NCBI GenBank assembly: GCA_932521025.1 | Contig: OW051471.1 | Coordinates: 7,006,001 to 7,070,000 of the forward strand | Direction: 5' to 3' | DNA from: Oscheius onirici | Lineage: Eukaryota > Nematoda > Chromadorea > Rhabditida > Rhabditidae | DNA length: 64,000 bases | Shown here: positions 54,124-64,000 of the stretch, piece after piece | How the letters are laid out: every line of letters starts with the position of its first letter | How positions within the stretch are numbered: position 1 is the stretch's first letter | Made by a program: the position numbers and the translations under genes | The notes under the pieces: generated by a model | Databases searched by the model: none | What the model saw: the letters and a program-made list of their open reading frames with translations, nothing else | What the model was told of the DNA's origin: nothing

Positions 54124-56125
54124 ATGGCCGGGCTTCAGCAGCTCGTCTTTCTTCTAGGTTTTGTTTAATTTATTTCTAATATTAAAATATACTGCAGCTG
54201 TGCTGGTCGGAGCACAATGCTTCGCCATTCCTCAGCAAGACAAGCAATTTCGCTTTATGGTTGGTGGAAAGTTTGTCGACGATCGCTTCAAACCAAAAGT
54301 TGACGAGAAACCGCTGATTGACGCAGCCACGGCTACCCAGGATTGGTTTGTTCAAAAACTCGATCATTTTGGAGATAACACGGCTACATGGAAGCAGGTA
54401 TATTTTGCCTTCAAAGGGGAATCAGCCAATTTCTAGCAATATTGGTACAGTGCCGACTACTATAAGCCTGGAGGACCGGTGTTCATCATGCTCGGCGGAG
54501 AAGGGCCAGAATCCCCCCATTGGATCACTGGAAATTACGAGTGGATGGTAATGGCTCAACAGCATAACGCATTCGTCTTCTTAGTCGAACACCGTTTTTA
54601 CGGAAAAAGTCATCCTACTTCGTAACTTTTTGAAATCTAGGTTTGGAAAAACTTTTATTGTTTAGTGATATGTCTGTTGCCCATCTACAGTACCTCTCTT
54701 CCATGCAGGCCATCGAGGACTTTGCCTACTTCATCCAGGTAACTTTTTGATAGAACTCACGCTTTTTTCAGTCGATGCGTACTGACAAATTCCCTCAACT
54801 AAACTCTGCTAAATGGGTTAGTTTCGGAGGATCTTATTCTGGTAAGCTGTTTCTGTTTCTGAGTTATCTTTCTCTGAATTAAGGAGCTCTGTCCGCTTGG
54901 CTGCGTTTGAAGCATCCCCAGCAAATTGACTTCGCTGTGGCTACTTCCGCCCCTGTGCAAGCCGAATACGACTATATTGGTCTATTTCAAGGGAGAATAA
55001 AAACTAATCGGAACATTCAGAGTACTTCGAAGTCGTTATGAACTCTATCAGGGCCACCTCTCAATCTTGCGCCGATTCAGTTCAGGCAGGATTCAACTCG
55101 ATCGCTCAATTGTTGAAGACTGCTTCGGGAAGAAACTCGCTCAAACTGACATTCAAGTAAGATAAGTTTCAAAAAGATCCATTCATTTTTAGTCTGTGCG
55201 AAGCCATTGATCTGAACAACCCACAGGAGCTCGAAACTTTCTGGGATACGGTGCTGAATCCCTATGCCGGAGTCGATCAGTATGGCGGAGATAACGCTGT
55301 TCGATGGCTTCATGCAAAAATAGTTACTTTTTCAGGGACTTTACAGAACGAACTTGACTATTCCTAATGCCATCTGCCGCTTCCACAATGATCCTACTTT
55401 GAACACCATGGCCAAAATGAAGGCAGTAGAAGACAATTTCAACCAAGTCAATGGAGTGACTGGCTGTAACGACATCAACTACAACAGCTTCATTACATTC
55501 ATGAAGCTCACCATCTTCGGTTCTCCTGCCCAGTCGGGTAATTTTCTCATATTAATGTCGATTGAACTTGTTTAGCTCGTGCTTGGACCTGGCAGACCTG
55601 CACCGAGTTCGCCTACTTCCAATCCACTGATTCTTCTACTGCCGGTCCATTTTTCGGAGGTATTGGAAATGTTAATGTCACGTAAGAGAATATGAAGGTA
55701 GATACCAGTCAAAACCTAGATACTATGCCGATCAGTGCACCGCCATTTACGGAGCAACATACACCAGAGACTATGTGCAACAAGCTGTAGCAAAAACGAA
55801 TAAGTACTACGGAGGGCGTGACAACTTGGCTGTGAGTATACTTCACATCCTAAAATATGGACCTTTTCAGGGAAGTTACATCATCCTGCCCAATGGAAGT
55901 TTCGATCCCTGGCATGCTCTGGGAAAACTGACCAGTTCTGACAGCACGGTGGTTCCAGTTGCCATCCAAGGTACCGCCCACTGTGCTAACATGTACCCTG
56001 CTCGAGATGGAAAGTTTATGAAAAAACTTATAACAGATTGCTTTTTAGATGACTTGCAGTCTTTGAAAGATGCTCGAGTGACCATTCGTTCCACTTTATC
56101 ATCATGGTTGAGTCAGACGAACTGA
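54124..56125 (+). CDS. Serine carboxypeptidase of family S28 (prolylcarboxypeptidase-like)
   Basis: The ATG at 54124 starts a signal peptide split by an intron (MAGLQQLVFLL/AVLVGAQCFA). Mature sequence includes DWFVQKLDHFGDN, GGPVFIMLGGEGPESPHW, FVFLVEHRFYGKSHPT and WVSFGGSYSGALSAW (nucleophile Ser in GGSYSG). Further on are SFDPWHALG (catalytic Asp) and GTAHCANMYP (catalytic His), all S28 hallmarks. These are secreted or lysosomal enzymes that release residues after proline. Several short introns are crossed; the one at about 55284-55326 uses a weaker donor GCT|GTTCGA to preserve GLYRTNLTIPNAICRF. Stop TGA is at 56123-56125. Nematodes carry several paralogues (pcp genes); the specific one is not assigned. 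Confidence 0.93.
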
Positions 56126-56915
56126 TAATCGAGGGAATAAACTTGTTGTCTTTTTGTTTGTTTTTTAATTCGACTTCTTGCCATTATTTTGTGTTATATC
56201 GTCGTTCAATTCGTATTCCCGCCAATCATTATGGTCCCGTCGCGATTGTACAGTAACCAAATTGCTCTACGCGCCGTCTTTGAATGTCCCCAGTTCTTGA
56301 GTTCTGTTCTTGGTCACCACACTGAGTGGTCATTGTTATAATTCTCACTTATTTTATAATAAACTTGAATATAAAACCAAGCCCTACGTGTTCACCACAA
56401 ATTGCGTTAGTCTGAAAGTCTCAGACATAACATTTTGTTCTTTCCCGGATGTTCTAGACACACCCTTTTGGAATTGTCACTACAAAAAGACACTTTTCTG
56501 TCCGCTTGTCGTAATTGACTACCGATAAGAGAGACGTGCGCTCAATACTAGTGAGTCACTAGAACATCTCCGAACATGTTTGTGTTTCAAGGATTGGAGG
56601 CTTAGTATTCTCCGGATTTGTTTGCTCTTGTCAGCTTCTATACTGCCAATTTTTAGGTTGCTTTTAGAACACGAGAACTAAAAAAACTTCGGAATGAACA
56701 AAAAGTTCGGTTGTGTTTGAGCTCTCTTTTGCTTGTTTCAAACGAGGAAATGTTTGAACCAATCATAAAAACTCTTTATTGATATTTAAAAAAACGAAGA
56801 TTCAAGGAAGCTTCGTATCACAGGTGACAGAAAAAGTGTATTGGGTCAGTGGAAAGAACCATTCGAAGTGCCCGTAGAATACCCGTAGCTAATGAGAGAC
56901 TATTGGCAATGACTT
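56126..56915. other. Intergenic region between convergent peptidase and ephrin genes
   Basis: No gene seen in 790 nt. It presumably contains both 3' UTRs; AATAAA occurs on the plus strand near 56360. Confidence 0.45.
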
Positions 56916-59900
56916 CTATATCCTGAGCAGAAGGAAGAGCAAAAAACTTGTAGAGAGTGAGAGAAGAGACGACGAAGAATAGAATCCTTCGACTGAAAGA
57001 CTCGGGTTGATTTCGCTTTTTTTGATGTTTTACCTTCTCCAATCTCGTGAATCTCGAATTCCACCCGATCATCTAATAGAGGCATAGATTCGTAAGTGTT
57101 CTTGTTGTCTTCCATCGTGTCGTCCAATGCTACTCTTTCGCCTCGGGTCGGCTCTCTTCCAGGCTGTTCTTGTGCGAGCTGAAAAAATGGTATTGAACGG
57201 GGACAGTACAAAATTATACCTTTTCGAGGAAACTGCGCCAAAGCGGATTGTTGTCCCACACCGAATTGCTCATTGTTGTGGTTGTGGCGGGCTCAGTTGA
57301 GGTTTTGTGGTGATGGTGATGATGTCTTCGATGGCCGCCAATGTCTCCATTTCTATCAGTCACGTGGATAATCATCTTCAGATTGTGGCTGGCACACAAT
57401 CCCCCAACAGAGTTCTGAAGTCCGCCTGTCGAACCGGTCGACGTAGCTGAAATTTGATATTTTCAACAAGAATCCGTTGAATCTTACAGATAAAGTAGTA
57501 GGTTTGACCAGCTTTGTAGTTGAGAGCTGATCGACTGGGGCTGCTTGTTCGGAACGGAGTAGTCCATCGTTCCCGTTCATACGGTCGAACACACCTTCTC
57601 AGTTCTTCAGCTTCCGAACTCAATCGACAATTTTCATAATCTTGTTCCGGTACCTGAACCCCTTGTGTTATCGATACAAATGCTTGTTCTTACCCTATAA
57701 ATGATGACCTGTTCGGTGTCGGATGGATGAACATCCGGAGCATAATGAGGACAGTAGATGTCCAATGTGTCTCCGATGGCTGCGAATCGTTCCACTCTGA
57801 AAGATTTTGCTCGTAAAAGAATCAAATCGCGTGATAGTCGGCGCCATGAAAAAGCCCCACAGTTTACGACTATTGTGCTCGCGAGCTAATGATGGCGGCA
57901 CATGCCTCATGAATCCTAAACAGTGCCATTGGGCTCGTTACCTCTGATTTCGGGGCAACAAATTGGCGCATGTCCCGGCTAATTAGCGAACGACTTGAGA
58001 AGCCATTCAGTTTACTCAATTAGTCTTCTCAATTGGCCCAAAGTGTTTTGCACAAGGAGTCACAAAGAACACTCTATCTTACAGTAATCTTCTGCAATAA
58101 TTACCTGCTCCAGGTGTCTTTTGACAAAACGCGGGTGTTCAGATTACAGGCATCTGTCTCTACCTGTAACCAAAAGACTATCGGAAATCTGGCGGTCACA
58201 GTCCTCGGACTATTATGTTTGACTAATCAAGCGGCAGATTCGCGTAATCAATCTCCTCGCCACCTAAGGGTCACATTACAGTTCGGAGAGAAACTTGCGC
58301 AAGTAAGAAGCAATTAGGCAACTCTCTATTTGTGCACGGATTGACCCTGTTCCCGAAGATATAGCTCATAAAAGTAGCCACAGCACAGTCTTACAGGTGG
58401 CGGTGTCTGTTTATGACATAACTGTCCGCGGTAGGTCTTTTAGAGGACCACTTAACCTCGAACGGCCCTGTGCCCGTTTGGACCAACATCACCGGATATG
58501 ACTTTTACGAGCCGTTCTCTTCTTTCTCGACCGGAAGATGGATGCTTTTCATTAGTTCCACAGCGGGAGACATTATATGACAGTTCGTTGTTCGAATATT
58601 TCGAGTCATTAACATAATGCTGAGCGAGCACTTCACCTGTCAGTGGACCGCTATTCAGGAGGTCTCGGGGATTAGGCGCAGTTCAAAGGAGCCTCCAATC
58701 AAGGATGCCGAGGCTCTAATCATAGGATTCGGAACTGAATGACGGAAAGGCTTGAAGCGGGAGATTTGGGCCAGAACAAAGGACCCTTATTGTGGGAGAT
58801 AATTCTGATAACAACCGAATTTCTATATGAAATATAGTCAGATCCATTTAGAGCTAACCACCTGCGCTGAAAACCGACCCTCTGACTTAGGAGTCAACCG
58901 CCCCATTACCGCAATCTCTTTACGTAACAAGGGACCAATCTCATACTTCAAAGCCACCTCGCGCCTTCTGTAACATCTCCTTCGGAAGATAGAATCTCGT
59001 CACCTGGCGATTGTCTCAAATGATGGATTAACTGACTGTCGGCCCCTTTCCCCTTCGTCTAATTATGTAACCGAAGCCGGACAATCCAAGGCCGGCTTCC
59101 TACTTTACAATTCATGTAACAAGCTTTTTCTGAGGAAAGACGATACCTGTCATGTTTCCCTGTGTTCTGTTACAGCGGAGAGGAGTGGCAAGGCTAATCT
59201 GGCGGCTTGTCTATCAATGGGAACAAGTGTTGTTTGGGCTAACCAAACAGTACCTCTCTGCCTTTACTGGGACTAAATTTAGCCTCTCTTCCTAAACTAG
59301 TATTTACTCAGTGCATTAGTAAGTGATCTCTTTCGAGAGCTCATGTCGGATTGAAACCAGACACTCGGAGCTAGGCTACTAACTAATTGGCAGGAAACCG
59401 CACAAGTCTATTAAGCAGCGCGAGAGCTGCATCTACAGGATAGGGTTTCTTCAGTAAAAGTAGTCCCAGCAGCTGGACATCTCTTACGCAACTGGAGGAG
59501 AAAGACCGAGAGCAATTAGAACTGTTGGCAAGTGTTTAGTGTAACTGATACTCTCCGCGACACAAACACTTGCCATCTTGAGGTCGATCAACTCAAACAA
59601 AGGCCAAGAGTTTACTGTTGTTGGTAGACAGCAGATTAGGCTGATAGATCTGCCAGATGCAGAACTGACAAAAGTAGCCTCTGACCTATTGGAATCTTGC
59701 TAATTGATGCGCCTCCCACCTGGTCCATAATTAACCTATGTTGGATAGACATTCTACTCAACCGGAACAAAGCGATCGGCTAATTGGTGGACTCTTGTTG
59801 TGATTCCCTTTCTGATATCATGCAGTAGCTGCTGAAAGGCGGTAGCAGATGACAAAGAGCCATCCGTCTCAGCAGATGGGGTCATGAGCAGCTCATAAAT

Positions 59901-60782
59901 CCGTGTTTGCCCTGAGCGCAGGAGACGATAGATCATATCAGGACAGACAATCTGGACGCTTAAGAACAGCTGCAGGAAATTAGCATATGGCCCCCGCAAC
60001 ACATTGCGGGATTAATCTGCCTTTTTTCGGCATAGTTGGGCACATCTGCCTCCACAACAAGGGGATAAGGATCAGGGTAAACATAATGGTCTCTCAGAAG
60101 ATTCTTCTTTTCGAATTTCATTGAGTCGAAAGTAGCATCATAAATCTCTGCGATTCCTCAATCACCCTATTAAACTCAAAATTTCGCATTGTGTAAGAGT
60201 TCGCGCGGTCAGAAGAGGTCCAGGCACCTGTGCGGTCGACATAAATCGAGCCGTCACTCGTAAATTAGCGAGTGGACAGGCGTCCTCTTTAACATGTGTT
60301 CTACACACATTACACACAGGCAAGATCCTAAACTTTCTCGAGTGAAACAACACTTCTCCAATTTCTACAGGAGACAAACAATACGATGCCTTTTGAAGAT
60401 TAAGCGGATATGCGGGAGGCTTTTTTACCGGCAGCCGTACGTGTTTGTACAGTGTCGGCTTCTAATTATCTGTGGCTGGGAGACATGTGGGCACAGACCT
60501 ACCCGGTCGGGTCAATTAGATTCAATAATCAGTCCTGCTGCTCAAATTAAGGAAGCAGGCAGAAAATAATGTGACAGATTCGGTCCAACTAATTGAGTAA
60601 TTGGCTACTGTTTTGCATTCCAGACTAAGAGGTCTTTTCTTCTTGTTAGATCGGAACAAAATCAAGAAGATTAATGAAAAAGTTCAAGAAACTCACAATG
60701 GATTCGTCGAGTTCCAATAAATGTCTGGAAGTTTCTTGGCTTCGGCTAAAACGAAAAAGACGAGGAGCAAAAAGTATCGCAT
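56916..60782 (-). CDS. efn: GPI-anchored ephrin (Eph receptor ligand)
   Basis: Exon 1 (60697-60782) encodes a signal peptide and the ephrin start: MRYFLLLVFFVLAEAKKLPD, IYWNSTNPL. A 2.9-kb intron leads to exon 2 (from 57796), where the codon split TT|A restores L-VERFAAIGDTLDIYCPHYAP. Then come ENCRLSSEAEELRRC, WTTPFRTSSPSRSALNYKAG, QTYYFISTSTGSTGGLQN and GGLCASHNLKMIIHVTDRNG. The four Cys that form the two ephrin disulphides are present. A spacer with a His tract and Thr-rich stretch follows. The end is a GPI signal (VEGFYSSSSLLSLS, then TSFLLFLLLRI-stop, TAG 56916-56918). Ephrins signal to Eph kinases (VAB-1 in C. elegans) in neural and epidermal morphogenesis. Confidence 0.92.
57797..60696 (-). 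promoter_or_regulatory. First intron of the ephrin gene, candidate enhancer region
   Basis: The only large intron of this gene (2.9 kb) in a region where introns are otherwise about 40 nt. It has no supported exons. TAATTA/TAATTG/CAATTAG-type words recur through it (for example near 57976, 58013, 59056, 59381, 59511, 59697, 59775, 60258, 60461, 60514, 60588). These resemble homeodomain core sites. Confidence 0.4.
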
Positions 60783-63700
60783 TCTGAAAACAACAAGTTA
60801 TGAGTAGCAAGGGGACAGTTTGTGGTAAAAAGAGAGAAAGTCCATTAATCAAGAGACTGGTCATTTGGTTCTGACAGAGTATACAGGGAGAGCGCGCTCA
60901 CTGGCCACGCCCCCAAAACGACCACGGCAGGGCGGGGGATCTCTTGGCAGGATAGAGACCGATCAAGAATACTACCAGGGATTAGGTGGGAGTGAACTAG
61001 GTGCTGAGTTGAATAGAGAATGTTTGTTCACGTTTGAGGAATTTATTAACCGGCTGATTGATTCCAGTGAAGTTGAATATATTCTTGTATTCTGTCAAGG
61101 TTTTGTCTATTTTTTTGCCTTTTCTGAGACACTACACACCTTATTGTTAGAATTGGAAAATAAGTTCAGCTAACCGAGATATTCAGACTATTTTTTGAGA
61201 GCCTAATTTTCCATATCTTCCTGCCTTCTTTACAACGAGTTGTTTCCTCTCGTTATGCCCTGTTTACCTTTCTCACCCTTTGTAAATTACAACAAATGGC
61301 TCAGTTTCTCCCGTCAGCCCACTGACACCTTACCTAATGCGGAAATAATACCTCTGGTTACAGTCGAGACATGTGAAAATGCCAACAGGCTACTCTGTGA
61401 GAATTTACAGCTAGCTGCGGGTGTTTCTGCTCTCACCCTTCAGGACCACTTAGCCTTCCTATATTGCAGGATAATTTCATGCAAATCCGCACTCCTCGCA
61501 ACAGTAGCTCTCATATTTCGGCAGCCCGGGATTAGACCAGCATTTCCTGTCCAATATTCCAATTGAGAGGGATTAATTTGAGGGGAGTTTGAAGAGGGTC
61601 ATAGCGGGTCGGAAAGAACAGAAAACAATGAGCCTGGAAGTTAAAGAGAACGAGTGAGTCAGAGAGAAAGAGAAGAGGAAGATGGCTGCGCGGTAGAAGA
61701 GTCTCTTATCAGTTAGGGTTAAGCTGTTGTCTAAACAAACTTTAATATACGAGCCACTTGTTATTGCTCGTTTAAGTTGTACAAAATTGGGAGATAAGCC
61801 GTTGATGAGCCCGAAGATGAAAGGATTGCGCCACAGCGAGGAGTCAACCGCTAACCATTAGGCCGGGAGCGAACGGCTTTTTTGAGCCGCCGTCACCTCG
61901 GTGAGTTGCTAATTCAAAATGATTGATGTGAATAGAAAGTTACTCTATGGGGGGTTGGGAGAAGAGGAGACGGTGAAAAGTGGAAAGGGAGGCAGTTAGA
62001 AGCGCTTGACCTTCGAAAGGACAGGCTTAACGGGCGAGAAGACAAACAGATAAGACTTTAAATAAAATCACCTTCAGTTTGTTTTGAATGATCAATTGAA
62101 ATACCTTAACAGAGAGATATTATTAAAACGGAAGAGAGGAAAGATAAACCTTTTTATTGACTATTTGAGGGTTTTTTCGGCATAGGTACTTTGATATGTC
62201 GGAAATAACCATTTCTTATGCCTTCGTTCTTGGCTAGTTCTCATTTCTGTCGCTCACGGCAGTCTGTCACCTTATCAAGTCATCAACTATGTCATAAATC
62301 CACGAAACTAACCCAAGGTCTCTCACCTCGTCACAATAACTCAAATTTCCACCTCTTAATCCACTCATAAAACAAATAATCCAGACTGTTTGCGTACTTG
62401 GGTGTTATTGAAACTGTCATAACTCGATTTAGAACAAAAGCTGGATTAGCACGCGAATGTGACCGTGAGGAACGGGCCCAGAGGCATGAGAACTGGTCTC
62501 TTCGGGATTAGGATACGAAACCATGGTGACAAGACCAAAATGGGCTAGAATTTTGATTGCAAATTGTCATACGAAGCGAACACTGAACAGCAATTTAGAT
62601 CAACACGATTAGTTTAGTTGGCGGAAGGAAAAAAGCTCATAGTCGTTGAAGGGGAAGATCACTGTTCTTTTCTTCAAAACATGAATCATATCCTAGAGCC
62701 ACAAAAGGAGTCAACCCGTCCTGACAATAGCCGTTTGTACAAATGGTTCAAAAGGAGTAGGACATGGCCCATTGTGTCGTTAGAAAAGCACTGTGTCATC
62801 CCGTCGAAGCTATTCAAAAAGACAGAATCCTGTTGCGTTGAAAAAAGGGGAGAAGAAGTGTAACCTGAGGAAGCAAAAATATAGAGGAGCAGAATTGAAT
62901 TTCGGAGACCGACCACCTAATAATTGGATATTGTTTGAGGCCGAAAAATGCACACGAATCGCGCATTCCGGTGTTCGGCTGAGTGTGTGTGCCATTGGAA
63001 GACGGTCAAGCGGAACGAGATACATAATCATAGAGTAAGCACAACTTGTCAAAGGGCGATTTAGGAAAGATGCTGCGCCAAGTGTTGAGTGCACTTGTAG
63101 TGATGACGGGAAAACACTCCGGTTTATTGATGTCTTGTTCTAGAGGCCGAAACGGGAGGAGAAGACGAAAAGTGAGGAGAAGAGACTGATAAGACTGGGT
63201 GGCACATCTGCATAAACAGTTGATAAGAACTGATGGAAAGAGATTCATAACTACTATTATTTTATACCCAAACAGGAACTCGTACAGTAAAAAAATCGTG
63301 ACAGTCCCAGGTGTCCCACCAGGAACTGCCTCGAGACTAAGCAATCTCTGCAGCTGGACTGCATGTGGTCGTGAAATGTCCATGAGAAGAAAACGCATAA
63401 AAAGGAATGGGATGTGCATGGCTGGGTGTGAAGTAAAGACGAGAGGTGCTGCTCATCACTGTCTATTCAAGTTCGAGCGCAGATCTCTCGTAGCTCTGAA
63501 AGACGACAATTTCCTCGGAGGCCGAAAACGATGCGCAATTTTGTCAAAAAGCCGACGACAGCCGCCATTTAGCAGCCGATAAATAATGTATTACATTGGA
63601 GCGAGTCGTCTACATTTTCCAGATGAGTTTTAATGAGCGACGCCACTGGAGGTGACACACGTTCTCGAGTTACTCGTGGAAGCGCAGGTGCTAACACCCA

Positions 63701-64000
63701 AAACAGTAGTAATTGGCATCGGAGGAGGTCGCGCGACAACTGAGTCAGAGTTGTATCGGACCGGACCCATTGTGATGGAGGCGATTCCAAGCAATGTTTG
63801 CCCAGTTCGAAGCAACGAAACCTATTGAATGGCGTAGAAAATTACGTGTTAGCTGACGACTGATGGCCTGACAAATTGCTACTCGTTTTCAGCCGGAAAA
63901 AGTCGAAGCTACAGATCGTTAGCACTTTTCAGTGTTTTAGAATAAGTCAAATCGTCCTCATGTACTGGCTGCAAACGTGTTTTTAAGAAAGACCGATTGT
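60783..64000. other. Region upstream of the ephrin gene, no supported gene
   Basis: Over 3 kb without splice-consistent coding exons. Open frames of 80-127 codons at 60865-61173, 61240-61566, 62618-62863 and 63199-63582 (+) show no domains and low coding character. A GC-rich promoter-like block with CCACGCCCCC and GGGCGGGGG lies at 60900-60945, about 130 nt upstream of the ephrin ATG. Further out the plus strand is purine-rich, as upstream of unc-43. Confidence 0.45.

Noticed and set aside
61240-61566. 108-codon plus-strand open frame upstream of the ephrin gene
   Set aside because: No recognised domain or splice partners; the region behaves as upstream regulatory sequence.
63199-63582. 127-codon plus-strand open frame
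   Set aside because: Basic, low-complexity translation without family match; an overlapping minus-strand frame of 137 codons is equally open, so chance is likely.

Overview
The window reads as a compact, gene-dense nematode chromosome segment. The evidence is very short introns (about 35-50 nt) ending in TTTCAG/TTTTAG, splice acceptors sitting directly in front of start codons (as expected with spliced-leader trans-splicing or 5' UTR introns), same-strand genes packed 56-264 nt apart like operons, and a CaMKII kinase domain that is nearly the C. elegans UNC-43 sequence. The species cannot be fixed from the sequence. No rRNA, tRNA or CRISPR was found.

Layout. 0-9 kb: the 3' end of a fatty-acid elongase (+), then a minus-strand block of TRMT10, Miro GTPase, long-form RNase Z (ELAC2/HOE-1) and TIM17, all mitochondrial or tRNA-maturation genes. 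9-11 kb: small repeats, then a pyrimidine 5'-nucleotidase (+). 11-19 kb: a 3.4-kb gene-free stretch, then a metabotropic glutamate receptor (+) and a small secreted Cys-rich protein (-). 19-25 kb: a transposon graveyard (broken hAT transposase with a nested MITE, a three-layer nest of palindromic hAT-type elements, a non-LTR retrotransposon tail) around one unrecognised proline-rich gene. 25-33.5 kb: METAP2, DDX20/Gemin3 (MEL-46), Bora (SPAT-1), TRMT112 and a GNAT-like protein. 33.6-41.8 kb: several unrecognised small genes, a BTB-BACK-PHR protein with a complete dimethylargininase-like gene lying antisense inside its large intron, a BOD1/Shg1-like protein, a TMEM272-like membrane protein and a small secreted lysine-rich proprotein. 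42.2-50.2 kb: a large CaMKII (unc-43) gene on the minus strand. 50-64 kb: a 4-kb upstream region, a family S28 serine peptidase (+), and a GPI-type ephrin (-) whose first exon lies 2.9 kb away from the rest.

The most interesting locus is CaMKII. The exon for the kinase catalytic loop is present twice in tandem, with identical length (73 nt), identical phase and good splice sites but quite different sequence (HRDLK versus HRDMK). This is a mutually exclusive pair, because including both would break the frame. In the intron between kinase and linker there are also at least three open starter exons (a hydrophobic anchor resembling mammalian alpha-KAP, a myristoylation-plus-basic start, and a 105-codon basic start). 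Each has a donor in the one phase that fits every downstream linker/hub exon. Together these suggest kinase-less, differently targeted CaMKII hub proteins from internal promoters. Exon structures given here are read by eye from splice motifs, reading frame and family similarity, and were not tested against transcripts.
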